Shown: positions 11,613 through 19,569, numbered from the stretch's first letter. The stretch: 19,569 nucleotides of DNA from Candidatus Nomurabacteria bacterium (GCA_943357975.1 CALRGS010000007.1:1-19569); one strand, 5' to 3'. Notes: generated by a model not told the origin, from the letters alone. Made by a program: numbers and translations.

Positions 11613-13514
11613 ATGATTCCTGATGAAAAAAGTTTTCTGCGCAAGGCTGAACACGAGCTCTATAGTGTTGACGGTATTACTCCTAAACAACGGAGCTTTT
11701 TGCATAGTAAGAAGATAGAGGCAAATGAGGCGTGGCGAGACGAAGAAGAAGAGTCTCATGAGCCGGTAATCAATCCTATGCATAAAACATCTATTTTCAA
11801 AAAAATATTCGTTGGATCCCTTGGGTTTTTACTCATTGCGATAATCATTGCAGGCTTGAGTTACCTTTCAGGAAATAATGCAATCTCTACAAAAAATATT
11901 GATATTACGGTTACAGCTAAAACATTCGTGGATGGAGGGGAAACGCTTCCGGTAAATGTTTCTGTAGTGAACAGAAATAAATTAGACTTGGAACTTGCGA
12001 CCCTTGTTTTGGAATACCCAGAGGGGAATGGGTCAAACCCGGATGCTATTACCCGCATCTCGCGTGATATTGGAACCGTTGGGATAGGAGATACTCACAA
12101 TGAATCGTTTTCAGTGAAACTATATGGAGAAGAAAATTCTGAGAAAAAAATTACTGCACATATTGAATTCCGTGTATCTGGGTCAAATGCTGTGTATGAC
12201 AAGGATGAGGTGGTTGCAGTAACTATTCGTACTTCACCAATTCGATTAACATTGGATGCTCCAGCTGCAGTGATTCCTAATCAGGAGTTCCCATTGAAGT
12301 TTTCTATTATAGGGAATGGTACCGAAACACTTACGGACACCGCTCTGGTGTTACAGTATCCTACTGGTTTTACATTTACACGTGCTACCCCAAGCCCTAC
12401 GACAGGGAACGCGGTTTGGTATTTGGGTGATGTGCCACCTGGAGCGAATCGGTCTATCGTGGTGTATGGATCCATTGCAGGTGGGGTAAACGATGCAAAG
12501 ACAATTCGCGCATCAGTAGGTTCACAAAATAAAAAGAACGAGAATATTCTCGACTTGGTATATAACCAGCTTGCACAAGTAGTTCCATTGTCGAATGCAT
12601 TCCTCGACGCACGCTTCTCGATTCAAGGAGAAGATACTGATATTGTTCCTATTGCTGCAAACGATTCGGTGAGCGTGAGTATTCCTTGGCAGAATACGTT
12701 GTCTGGAAAAATTACCAACGCACAAATCGAAGTCGTTCTCTCGGGTGCGGCCTATGATCCTGTGAAAGTTCAATCAGGGTCCGGATATTTTGACAGTCTA
12801 AATAATAAAATTATTTGGTCACGTCAACAGGTCCCTCAATTTGCCTCTATTGATCCAGGATCTTCTGGGACGGTTTCATTCTCGATCCAGCCACGACAAT
12901 TTACAGCCGGACAGATCTCAGTAAATTCGCTGATTAATATGAGTATTAATATTTCAGGATTTGACTCTGCAGGAATAAAGCAATCGGCAATTAATATCGA
13001 CAAAAAAACACTTGCCATTGGATCTGATATGAATTTCCTTGCGCGCACTATTCACTACTCGGGACCTATACAAAACACTGGTGCGATGCCTCCTAAGGTA
13101 AATACTGAAACCACCTATACTCTGGAATGGCAGTTAACCAATTCGCGAAATCGAGTGACAGGAGTTAAGGTCTCAACGATCCTTCCAACTTATGTAGTTT
13201 GGAAAAACGTTATGGTGCCGACTTCTGAACAGTCTCGTGTAATCTACAACGAAGTAACCCGTGAACTGGTTTGGAATGTTGGGGAAATTCCTGCAGGGAC
13301 AGGTACTAATTTGCCACCAAAGATTCTTTCGATGAAGGTAGGTATTACCCCATCGGTTACACAAAAAGGGTCAGTTCCTAATCTTACGGACATTATGACG
13401 GTTACAGGGCTTGATACGTTCACCAACAAAACGATTGAGCTCACGAGACGTGCCTTGGATATGGAGATTTCAAATGATGGCTTTGCTCCTGGGTATGATG
13501 GGTTGGTGCAGTAG
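11613..13514 (+). CDS. Large bitopic membrane protein with extracellular beta-sandwich repeats
   Basis: 633 residues. The first roughly 60 are charged and probably cytoplasmic (KAEHELYSVDGITPKQRSFL, then an acidic DEEEESHEP). One membrane helix follows at about 65-86 (IFVGSLGFLLIAIIIAGLSY). The remaining roughly 545 residues are extracellular and beta-rich, with repeated phrases typical of DUF11/CARDB-like domains: TLPVNVSVVNRNKLDLELAT, TLDAPAAVIPNQEFPLKFSI, TLTDTALVLQYPTGFTF, VWYLGDVPPGANRSI and, near the end, WNVGEIPAGTG. I count about four such domains. No sortase motif or enzymatic motif is seen. A role in the cell surface or adhesion is inference only. The in-frame start upstream at 11571 would cross the promoter, so 11613 is chosen. 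Confidence 0.82.
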   Translation: MIPDEKSFLRKAEHELYSVDGITPKQRSFLHSKKIEANEAWRDEEEESHEPVINPMHKTSIFKKIFVGSLGFLLIAIIIAGLSYLSGNNAISTKNIDITVTAKTFVDGGETLPVNVSVVNRNKLDLELATLVLEYPEGNGSNPDAITRISRDIGTVGIGDTHNESFSVKLYGEENSEKKITAHIEFRVSGSNAVYDKDEVVAVTIRTSPIRLTLDAPAAVIPNQEFPLKFSIIGNGTETLTDTALVLQYPTGFTFTRATPSPTTGNAVWYLGDVPPGANRSIVVYGSIAGGVNDAKTIRASVGSQNKKNENILDLVYNQLAQVVPLSNAFLDARFSIQGEDTDIVPIAANDSVSVSIPWQNTLSGKITNAQIEVVLSGAAYDPVKVQSGSGYFDSLNNKIIWSRQQVPQFASIDPGSSGTVSFSIQPRQFTAGQISVNSLINMSINISGFDSAGIKQSAINIDKKTLAIGSDMNFLARTIHYSGPIQNTGAMPPKVNTETTYTLEWQLTNSRNRVTGVKVSTILPTYVVWKNVMVPTSEQSRVIYNEVTRELVWNVGEIPAGTGTNLPPKILSMKVGITPSVTQKGSVPNLTDIMTVTGLDTFTNKTIELTRRALDMEISNDGFAPGYDGLVQ

Positions 13515-13534
13515 GTGCCACTTTTCAAGAAATG

Positions 13535-13567
13535 CAAAAAACCCCGTTTTGAAAACGGGTTTTTTTG
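13535..13567. terminator. Terminator before glyS
   Basis: AAAAAACCCC-GTTTT faces AAAAC-GGGTTTTTT around a single G, with one unpaired C, followed by T residues that run into the glyS promoter. Confidence 0.87.
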
Positions 13568-13576
13568 TGCTATTCT
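13568..13576 (+). promoter_or_regulatory. Extended -10 promoter of glyS
   Basis: TGC-TATTCT, with the hexamer ending at 13576. The predicted start 13583 leaves only 3 bases before the ATG. Confidence 0.62.
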
Positions 13577-13585
13577 GCACCTATT

Positions 13586-14983
13586 ATGGAACACAAGGAC
13601 TTGATGGAAAAGATTGTCTCTCTCGCGAAACGTCGAGGGTTTATTTACCAAGGATCTGAGATTTATGGGGGATTAGCAGGAACCTATGATTACGGACCAC
13701 TTGGGACTCTTCTCAAGCGAAATATTCAAGAGTCTTGGGTAAATTATTTTGTGAAATCACAAGACAATATGTATCTTATTGATACACCAATTCTCATGCA
13801 CCCACGAGTTTGGGATGCTTCAGGTCACACTAAAGAATTTATTGACCCACTTGTTGATGATCTTAAAACAAATAAACGATATCGCGCGGACCACCTTCTT
13901 GAAGAAAATGGTGTTAATGCAGAAAAAATGACAATAGATCAGATGGATGCAAAGATCAAGGAGTTGAAATTAAAAAGCCCAGAAGGGAATGAGCTTTCAG
14001 ATGTCCGAAAGTTTAACTTGATGCTTGCAACAAAAATGGGAGCTGTAGAAGAAGCGGCCTTAACAACCTATTTGCGACCGGAAGAGGCTCAAAGTATGTT
14101 TGTAAACTTTAAAAACATATTAGATTCATTTTCTCCGAAGATTCCTTTTGGAATTGCTCAAATAGGTAAGGCTTTCAGAAATGAAATTACTCCTCGAGAT
14201 TTCATTTATCGATTACGAGAATTCGAAATCATGGAATTTGAATATTTTATTCGTCCAGAAGTTGAGTGGGAGCCACTATTCGACGGGTTCCTTGATCAGC
14301 AGAAAAAGTGGTTGGCAACCATTGGGGTTCCAACAGAGAAGCTTCATGAAATGGAGCATCCAGAAACTGCACGAGCTCACTATAGTAAAAAAACAGTAGA
14401 TCTTGAATTTGAATATCCGTTTGGAACCAAGGAGCTTACAGGTCTTGCTCATCGTGGAAATTATGACTTAGGAAAACATCAAGAATTTTCTGGAGTTTCT
14501 ATGGAAGTTTTTGATCAAGATACAAATAGTAAATTTATTCCTCATGTACTTGAACCTACTGTAAGTGTAGATCGTTCCGTATTGGCAGTGCTCTGCTCTT
14601 GTTATCATGAAGATGAGGTTGGTGGAGAGTTGCGAACAGTAATGAAATTACCTCCATCTATCGCGCCATATAAGGCATGTGTTTCGCCGCTTCTTAAAAA
14701 TCGCTCAGAACTTCAGGAAAAAGCTCGAGAAGTATTTAGTATTCTTAAAAAAGAACTTGGCTGGGTAATGTATGATGACAATGGAAACGTTGGAAAGCGT
14801 TATCGTCGTCAGGATGAAATTGGAACGCCTTGGTGTATCGTAGTAGATTTCGATACGGTTGGAATGGGGGATAATATTAACCCAGACTTCAAGGACATGG
14901 TTACTATTCGTGATCGAGATACAGGATCTCAGGAACGAGTCGCGATTAGTGACTTGGTGAGCTATATACAATCAAGGATGTAA
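13586..14983 (+). CDS. glyS: Glycyl-tRNA synthetase, dimeric class II type
   Basis: Charges tRNA-Gly. The 465-residue protein is the single-chain alpha2 form, not the alpha2-beta2 form. It begins with KIVSLAKRRGFIYQGSEIYG and TYDYGPLGTLLKRNI, then HPRVWDASGHTKEFIDPLVD (motif 1 region). Motif 2 is AFRNEITPRDFIYRLREFEI, with the specificity region ELTGLAHRGNYDLGKH. Motif 3 is EPTVSVDRSVLAVL. The C-terminal anticodon-binding domain spans PYKACVSPLLKNRSELQEKA to TIRDRDTGSQERVAISDLV. An in-frame TTG at 13565 lies in the terminator and promoter, so the ATG at 13586 is preferred. Its product consumes glycine that GlyA can make. It has its own terminator before the NTPase gene. Confidence 0.95.
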   Translation: MEHKDLMEKIVSLAKRRGFIYQGSEIYGGLAGTYDYGPLGTLLKRNIQESWVNYFVKSQDNMYLIDTPILMHPRVWDASGHTKEFIDPLVDDLKTNKRYRADHLLEENGVNAEKMTIDQMDAKIKELKLKSPEGNELSDVRKFNLMLATKMGAVEEAALTTYLRPEEAQSMFVNFKNILDSFSPKIPFGIAQIGKAFRNEITPRDFIYRLREFEIMEFEYFIRPEVEWEPLFDGFLDQQKKWLATIGVPTEKLHEMEHPETARAHYSKKTVDLEFEYPFGTKELTGLAHRGNYDLGKHQEFSGVSMEVFDQDTNSKFIPHVLEPTVSVDRSVLAVLCSCYHEDEVGGELRTVMKLPPSIAPYKACVSPLLKNRSELQEKAREVFSILKKELGWVMYDDNGNVGKRYRRQDEIGTPWCIVVDFDTVGMGDNINPDFKDMVTIRDRDTGSQERVAISDLVSYIQSRM

Positions 14984-14990
14984 GAAAATT

Positions 14991-15023
14991 GCCCTCATTC
15001 TACCGGATGAGGGTGGTTTTTTT
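14991..15023 (+). terminator. Terminator after glyS
   Basis: A stem of CCCTCAT (14992-14998) with ATGAGGG (15007-15013), then GTGG and a T-run to 15023, 8 bases after the glyS stop. The last T residues are also part of the next -35 box. Confidence 0.82.
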
Positions 15024-15049
15024 GACATTGTTTAATATTTACGTATAGT
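15022..15049 (+). promoter_or_regulatory. Promoter of the YjjX-like NTPase
   Basis: TTGACA (15022-15027), 16-base spacer, TATAGT (15044-15049). The predicted start near 15056 gives a leader of about 9 purine-rich bases before the ATG. Confidence 0.8.
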
Positions 15050-15064
15050 GAAAAGAAAAAGAAT

Positions 15065-15709
15065 ATGAATAAACCATTAGCCAGAGACACGACAGCTACA
15101 CGCGTAGTTGTCGCCTCAAAAAATCCCGTAAAAATATCCGTGGCCAAGAATGCTTTTCTAGCAATGTTCTACCCAAGGAGCTCTTCATTTATTGAACGAG
15201 TTGCATTATTTATACACAGAATATTTAATCCCCACCAGTACCTCTTTCCAGCGATTGATGCTCCGTCTGGAGTTTCTGCGCAGCCAATAACCCTAGAAGA
15301 GACGAAACAAGGAGCATTGAATCGCCTCAAGTATAGTGAAGAGCTTTGCCCGCTGTGTGACTTCTGGGTTGCAATGGAGGGAGGGGTTCTTATAGAAGGC
15401 CTGGAGGTGGTTGAAATCGGTTTTGTTGCTATTAAAGAACGTGGCTACGAAAGAATTGCTTGGGCAGAAATTAGTCGGTTTCCAGTTCCTTATCAAGTTG
15501 GTGAACTTATTCGTCAGGGTATGGAAATGGGTCTTGCCAACGATAAAGCTTTTGATTTAACGAACTCGAAACAACAAGGAGGCATGCCTGGAATTATTAC
15601 AAAGTTTTTCGATGTGAGCGTACTTACTCGTAAGGATGTTTATTACCAAGCTGCTGTTCTTGCGTTTGCACAACTAAGGAACAAACATTTGTATCCTGAG
15701 CATCATTAG
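15065..15709 (+). CDS. yjjX: Inosine/xanthosine triphosphatase, YjjX/DUF84 family
   Basis: A house-cleaning enzyme family that hydrolyses non-canonical nucleotides such as ITP and XTP. The 214-residue protein opens with the substrate-loop motif VVVASKNPVKISVAKNAF. It then has GVSAQPITLEETKQGALNRL, the acidic DFWVAMEGGV segment (metal and substrate site in the family), the GLANDKAFDLTNSKQQGGMP loop and a final DVYYQAAVLAFAQLRN helix. All are in family order. A segment at about residues 38-60 (YPRSSSFIERVALFIHRIFN) is longer than in family members I remember. The ATG at 15065 follows a good promoter. It is a single-gene unit. Whether it prefers ITP or another nucleotide cannot be read from sequence. 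Confidence 0.88.
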   Translation: MNKPLARDTTATRVVVASKNPVKISVAKNAFLAMFYPRSSSFIERVALFIHRIFNPHQYLFPAIDAPSGVSAQPITLEETKQGALNRLKYSEELCPLCDFWVAMEGGVLIEGLEVVEIGFVAIKERGYERIAWAEISRFPVPYQVGELIRQGMEMGLANDKAFDLTNSKQQGGMPGIITKFFDVSVLTRKDVYYQAAVLAFAQLRNKHLYPEHH

Positions 15710-15719
15710 TTAGTACCGG

Positions 15720-15751
15720 AAAAGGGTTGTACGAGAGTATGACCCTTTTTT
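15720..15751 (+). terminator. Terminator after the NTPase gene
   Basis: AAAAGGGT (15720-15727) pairs with ACCCTTTT from 15742, around a 14-base loop, followed by further T residues. Confidence 0.8.
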
Positions 15752-15781
15752 ATTGCATTAATTTCTCTAAGCTTTTTCCTA

Positions 15782-15790
15782 TGCTATACT
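15782..15790 (+). promoter_or_regulatory. Extended -10 promoter of the M16 peptidase
   Basis: TGC-TATACT, with the hexamer at 15785-15790. The predicted start 15797 is 2 bases before the ATG at 15799. Confidence 0.68.
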
Positions 15791-15798
15791 CCCAATCT

Positions 15799-17061
15799 AT
15801 GAAACCCAAAGTGAAAACACTAAAAAACGGGATGCGGATTATTACCGTTCCCATGAAGGATAACCCAACCGTTACTGTACTGGTAATGGTAGAAGCGGGG
15901 ACTCGGTATGAAACTCGTAAGACAAACGGGCTCTCACATTTTCTGGAGCACATGTGCTTTAAGGGTACCAAGAAACGCGGAAGTCGCGAGATTGCGTATG
16001 AGCTTGAGGCAATGGGGGCAGCTACCAATGCATTTACTGGATATGACTACACAGGATATTACGCCAAGGGTCGCGCAGAACTATTTCCTAAATTATTAGA
16101 TGTGGTTTCTGATGTGTATTTGAATTCAACGTTTCCTGAGGCAGAGCTTGAAAAAGAGCGTGGAGTAATTTGTGGTGAAATTGATATGAATGAAGATGTT
16201 CCTCAGAGCAAGGTGCAATACATGGGACTGGAGGCTTTATATGGAGACCAGCCAGCTGGCTACACCATCCTTGGTCCTAAGGAAAATATTTTAAAATTCT
16301 CACGTGAAGACTTTATCAAGTATCACAAAGATCACTATGTTCCAGAAAAAACAGTACTGGTTGTTGCTGGAGGGGTTGATATTGTAGCTGTAGAAAAAGA
16401 AGCGACGAAAGTATTTTCTGGAATGATTGTCACAAAAAGAATAGAGAAGAAAAAAATCGCAAAACAAGAAGGTTCTCGTATTTTTATCAAAGACAAGAAA
16501 ACAGATCAAAGTCATTTGTATTTTGGATTACGATCGTTGCCTCTCGGTCATAGTGATGAAATGGCGCTTGCAGTACTTGTGGGGGCTCTTGGGAAAGGAA
16601 TGAGTTCTCGTTTATTTTACAAGTTGCGCGAAGAAATGGGTGCCGGGTATTATGTTTCTGCAGATACTATGGAGACAGATGATACTGGTGTATTTGAGAT
16701 TTCAACGGGTACTCAGCCATCGAGGGTTCCAGAAGTTATTAAGGCTATTTTGGGAGAAATAGAAACCATTACCCAGGAGCCTATGACTCCTCCAGAGCTT
16801 GCAAAGACCAAGGAATACCTTATAGGGCGATTGTATATGGGTTCTGAGTCTACTCATGCCCAAGCAGAAATGATGGCAACCCAGGCCATTTTTCACCAAC
16901 CCTTGAAGACAGTGAAGGATATAGAAAAAGAAATAAGGGGAATTACGGTCCAAGACGTCCAAAAAGCCGCTAAAAAGTACCTTAGACCTGAGCATTTCCA
17001 CCTCGCCATTATTGGCCCCCATAAGAACAAGCAGGCGATCACGAGGGCATTTGGAGCCTAG
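15799..17061 (+). CDS. M16-family zinc metallopeptidase
   Basis: Members of this family degrade short peptides or process targeting sequences. The 420-residue protein begins VKTLKNGMRIITVPMKDNPT. It has the inverted zinc motif H47-FLE-H51 (catalytic Glu at 50) and the third ligand in ERGVICGEIDM (about E127, the expected roughly 76 residues later). The second half-domain carries the non-catalytic GALGKGMSSRLFYKLREEMG segment with the R/Y pair that binds substrate. One chain with one active half plus one inactive half matches the M16B bacterial type (processing-peptidase-like). There is no signal peptide, so it is cytoplasmic. The in-frame upstream extension to 15727 crosses terminator and promoter sequence and is rejected. 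No terminator separates it from the permease gene 24 bases on. Confidence 0.93.
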   Translation: MKPKVKTLKNGMRIITVPMKDNPTVTVLVMVEAGTRYETRKTNGLSHFLEHMCFKGTKKRGSREIAYELEAMGAATNAFTGYDYTGYYAKGRAELFPKLLDVVSDVYLNSTFPEAELEKERGVICGEIDMNEDVPQSKVQYMGLEALYGDQPAGYTILGPKENILKFSREDFIKYHKDHYVPEKTVLVVAGGVDIVAVEKEATKVFSGMIVTKRIEKKKIAKQEGSRIFIKDKKTDQSHLYFGLRSLPLGHSDEMALAVLVGALGKGMSSRLFYKLREEMGAGYYVSADTMETDDTGVFEISTGTQPSRVPEVIKAILGEIETITQEPMTPPELAKTKEYLIGRLYMGSESTHAQAEMMATQAIFHQPLKTVKDIEKEIRGITVQDVQKAAKKYLRPEHFHLAIIGPHKNKQAITRAFGA

Positions 17062-17070
17062 ATTTCATTA

Positions 17071-17079
17071 TGGTATTAT
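17071..17079 (+). promoter_or_regulatory. Extended -10 promoter of the AI-2E-family permease, leaderless spacing
   Basis: TGG-TATTAT, with the hexamer ending at 17079. The predicted start 17086 is the A of the ATG. Confidence 0.7.
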
Positions 17080-17085
17080 TCTCAT

Positions 17086-18099
17086 ATGGAACACCGCCAT
17101 ATTACGATTAATACGAAAATCATCTGGACAGTTTTGCTAGTAGGTATTTCAGTTTTCGTAGCATGGAAATTGCGCAATTTTATCATGGTTTTGTTGATCT
17201 CGGTGATCATTGCTTCATTTATTGAGGCGGGGGCTCGTGCTTTGAAAAAAATTCATATTCCACGACCTGTTGCTGTATTTTTTCTCTATGGACTCGGGTT
17301 TGCGGTTATTGCCGGGGTACTCTATTTAATAGTACCGTTGTTTGTGCATGAAATTGCAGACTTTATTGATCTCTTCCCAAAAAATTCATTGTTAGTAAAA
17401 CTAGTGGGACCATTAGCAGACAATGGATTTAATAGTGCAACGTTTAAACAAATTCTTGCATCACAAAATTTATCAGGAGCATCAGGATTCCTAGGTGCAC
17501 TCCAAGGGATTTTCGGAGGGTTGTTAAATGCGATGATTGTGGTGATTATTTCGTTCTACCTTTCTATCCAAGAAAAGGGAATCGAACAATTTTTACGAAT
17601 CGTTACTCCTGATCAGCACGAGGATTATGTAGTTGGTCTTTGGAATCGAGTGGAGAAGAAAATTGGATATTGGTTTGGTGGGCAAGTCCTCGTTGCGATC
17701 TTGATTGGGTTAGTAACTTACTTGGGATTGTTCCTCATGGGAGTTCCGTATGCGCTTATTCTTGCAGCTGTTGCAGGATTGTTTGTATTCGTTCCGTTTG
17801 GAACAGCTATTTCTATGGCACCTGCATTAGTGCTCGGATACTTGGGAGGAGGTGTTGGTCTCGCGCTCCAGATATTCTTTTTTTACGGAATAGTGCATTA
17901 TATCGAGTCATATTTCTTCACCCCATACATTCTCCATAGAACAATTGGAATGCCGATGCTCGTGATCATCCTTTCAGTGATTGCCTGTCTCGAACTCTTC
18001 GGCCTTATTGGGGTAGTGATTGCGGTGCCTATCGCAGTACTTATCCTTGAGCTCGTATACGATTATGGAGATTTTACCAAGAAAAACAAACACGCCTAG
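17086..18099 (+). CDS. AI-2E family transporter (PerM/TqsA-like)
   Basis: A 337-residue polytopic inner-membrane protein. Hydrophobic segments at about residues 12-30 (WTVLLVGISVFVAWKL), 32-50 (FIMVLLISVIIASFI) and 61-88, the central pair around GGLLNAMIVVIISFYLSIQE, and four more after FGGQVLVAILIGLVTYLGLF give roughly eight spans. Family landmarks are the PRPVAVFFLYG start of the third span, FYLSIQEKGIEQFL, and the late VPFGTAISMAPALVLGYLGG and IGLIGVVIAVPIAVLILELV-like end (read here as LFGLIGVVIAVPIAVL). Substrates differ among members (autoinducer export, sodium/proton exchange), so no substrate is assigned. The stop codon lies inside the following terminator. Confidence 0.92.
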   Translation: MEHRHITINTKIIWTVLLVGISVFVAWKLRNFIMVLLISVIIASFIEAGARALKKIHIPRPVAVFFLYGLGFAVIAGVLYLIVPLFVHEIADFIDLFPKNSLLVKLVGPLADNGFNSATFKQILASQNLSGASGFLGALQGIFGGLLNAMIVVIISFYLSIQEKGIEQFLRIVTPDQHEDYVVGLWNRVEKKIGYWFGGQVLVAILIGLVTYLGLFLMGVPYALILAAVAGLFVFVPFGTAISMAPALVLGYLGGGVGLALQIFFFYGIVHYIESYFFTPYILHRTIGMPMLVIILSVIACLELFGLIGVVIAVPIAVLILELVYDYGDFTKKNKHA

Positions 18100-18110
18100 A
18101 GCGTGCTTTT
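18091..18110 (+). terminator. Short terminator overlapping the permease stop codon
   Basis: CACGC (18091-18095) pairs with GCGTG (18101-18105), then a short T-run. The stem is weak, and the permease stop TAG (18097-18099) is in the loop. Confidence 0.6.
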
Positions 18111-18112
18111 TC

Positions 18113-18141
18113 TTGAAAAAAAGACCTTTTTCCTGTACTCT
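18113..18141 (+). promoter_or_regulatory. Promoter of metG, leaderless spacing
   Basis: TTGAAA (18113-18118), 17-base spacer, TACTCT (18136-18141). The predicted start 18148 is the A of the metG ATG. Confidence 0.72.
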
Positions 18142-18147
18142 GGGGCT

Positions 18148-19569
18148 ATGTCACAAAAATCATTCTATATTACAACTACCTTGCCATACGTGAACGCACC
18201 ACTGCATATGGGACATGCCTTGGAGTTTGTGCGTACAGATATCATTGCACGTTCGAAGATACTTGCTGGGTATGATGTATTTTTCAATACTGGAACAGAT
18301 GAGCATGGAGTAAAAATTTACAACGCAGCAGCGGAGGCAGGGATGTCTACCCAGGAATTTGTAGATAGAGGGTTTGAGATATTCAAGGAACAGCTGAAAC
18401 AGTTTGGAGTTACTGAACACCTTCATTTTGTCCGTACTACTGATAAGCATCACGAGGATGCAGCACAAACTTTTTGGAAAATAGTACGTGATAACGGATA
18501 TATTTATAAGGATACTTACAGAACAAAATATTGCGTGGGGTGTGAGGACGCAAAAACAGACTCAGAGCTGGTTGATGGGTATTGTCCATTGCATCCAGGA
18601 AAGGAGATTGAGTATATCGATGAAGAAAATTATTTCTTCAAATATTCTGCATTTACTGAAAAACTCCTTGCATTTTATGAGGCGCATCCGCATTTTGTAA
18701 TTCCTGATTTTCGCTATAACGAAATTAAGGAGTTTGTAAAACGAGGGTTGCAAGATTTTTCTATTTCACGTTCCAAGGAGAAAATGCCTTGGGGAATTTC
18801 TGTTCCTGGTGATGATTCACAAGTAATGTATGTTTGGTTTGATGCGCTCACGAATTATATTTCGACACTGGGTTGGCCTGAAAGTGAAAAAGGCTTTGAA
18901 AAATACTGGACACTTGGAAACCCGACACAATATTGCGGTAAGGATAATAATCGATTTCAATCTGCAATGTGGCAGGCAATGCTCATGGCTGCAAACCTTC
19001 CTAATTCTGAACAGATTGTGATCAATGGGTTTGTTATGGGTGGAGGTGGAGTGCGTATGTCTAAAACCCTAGGTAATGTGGTTGATCCACGCGATATTGT
19101 TACTGAGTTTGGCACGGATGCATTACGATTGTTTATGATCAAGGAGATTAGTGCTTTTGAAGATTCTCCGTTTACACGAGAGCGATTTTTGGATGCCTAC
19201 AATGCACACCTTGCGAACGGTTTAGGAAATCTGGTTTCTCGTACTATGAATATGGTGGTGACTTATGATGTCGACATTTCACAAGTTTCATTTCCAGAAT
19301 TCAGCAACATTAAGCATCCTGCATATGAAACTTTTGAGTTGAACAAGGTGGCTGATGCGATTTGGGATGAAATTAAAGACCTTGATTTATATATTGCAGA
19401 AAATGCACCGTTCAAGAAAGTGAAGGTAGATGTTGCAGGTGCTCACGACGACCTCCGTCATGTGACACAGGGTCTTGCACGCATTGCTGTATTACTACAA
19501 CCAATCATGCCAGATACTTCTGCGAAAATTATAGAACTTATCAAGACTAAGCAAAAACCCGAAGCCCCA
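18148..19569 (+). CDS. metG: Methionyl-tRNA synthetase, N-terminal 474 residues
   Basis: Charges elongator and initiator tRNA-Met. The frame runs open to the window edge, so the C-terminus is missing. It begins with YITTTLPYVNAPLHMGHALE (HIGH motif H20-M-G-H23), then NTGTDEHGVKI, a single zinc knuckle (C129-x2-C132 with C146-P-L-H149) and VMYVWFDALTNYI. GKDNNRFQSAMWQAML replaces the more usual GKDIxxFHxxYWPA form. The KMSKS loop reads R303-MSK-T, with Arg for the first Lys. The anticodon-binding helices follow (NAHLANGLGNLVSRTMNMVV). These substitutions suggest a divergent MetRS subtype and not a broken gene. A 17-base-spaced promoter gives a leaderless start. Confidence 0.95.
   Translation, partial: MSQKSFYITTTLPYVNAPLHMGHALEFVRTDIIARSKILAGYDVFFNTGTDEHGVKIYNAAAEAGMSTQEFVDRGFEIFKEQLKQFGVTEHLHFVRTTDKHHEDAAQTFWKIVRDNGYIYKDTYRTKYCVGCEDAKTDSELVDGYCPLHPGKEIEYIDEENYFFKYSAFTEKLLAFYEAHPHFVIPDFRYNEIKEFVKRGLQDFSISRSKEKMPWGISVPGDDSQVMYVWFDALTNYISTLGWPESEKGFEKYWTLGNPTQYCGKDNNRFQSAMWQAMLMAANLPNSEQIVINGFVMGGGGVRMSKTLGNVVDPRDIVTEFGTDALRLFMIKEISAFEDSPFTRERFLDAYNAHLANGLGNLVSRTMNMVVTYDVDISQVSFPEFSNIKHPAYETFELNKVADAIWDEIKDLDLYIAENAPFKKVKVDVAGAHDDLRHVTQGLARIAVLLQPIMPDTSAKIIELIKTKQKPEAP

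Noticed and set aside
13565..13585. Upstream start of glyS (adding MCYSAPI)
   Set aside because: The codons lie within the terminator T-run and the extended -10 box.
15727..15798. Upstream start of the M16 peptidase
   Set aside because: The extension is terminator hairpin and promoter; the family N-terminus begins at MKPKVKTLKNGM.
1..19569. tRNA or rRNA genes, insertion sequences, phage genes
   Set aside because: None seen on either strand by reading; no transposase or integrase motif appears in any long frame.

Overview
The window looks like a stretch of a small bacterial chromosome, most likely Patescibacteria/CPR (Parcubacteria-like). This is an inference from four things: housekeeping genes packed with short gaps, IleS and ArgS of the non-classical type, many core genes with no Shine-Dalgarno sequence and an extended -10 box ending six bases before the ATG, and a large bitopic membrane protein next to recO. 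No phylogenetic marker is complete (only the tail of ribosomal protein L11 is present), so the lineage is tentative.

Layout. 1-146: C-terminus of L11 (rplK), ending in a bidirectional terminator. 205-1510: two minus-strand genes, an unrecognised Cys-rich 184-residue protein and dihydrofolate reductase. 1634-2092: a nucleoside deoxyribosyltransferase-like gene, divergent from the reductase. 2171-3910: argS, carrying two in-frame palindromic repeats. 3946-4203: a small membrane protein on the minus strand. 4218-7909: promoter, T-box leader and ileS, with a complete histidine-phosphatase domain embedded in the synthetase. 7953-9895: glyA and folD, overlapping by 4 bases. 9903-10406: a small membrane-anchored protein. 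10416-10904 (minus): a secreted protein with a tail like a type IX secretion sorting domain, carrying a third, diverged copy of the argS repeat. 11027-13514: recO and a large extracellular beta-sandwich protein. 13586-18099: glyS, a YjjX-type NTPase, an M16 peptidase and an AI-2E-family permease. 18148-end: metG, cut by the window edge.

Two themes link the genes. One is charging of tRNA with Arg, Ile, Gly and Met, with uncharged tRNA-Ile probably sensed by the T-box. The other is one-carbon and nucleotide metabolism: DHFR, GlyA, FolD, the deoxyribosyltransferase-like protein and the house-cleaning NTPase. Gene borders are very compact. A stop codon, a short terminator, an extended -10 box and the next ATG often lie within about 45 bases, and two upstream stop codons lie inside the next gene's -10 box.

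The strongest points for follow-up are the phosphatase domain inside IleS, the apparently leaderless promoter architecture, the short-Stem-I T-box with an odd expression platform, and the two-hairpin repeat family inserted in coding sequence.
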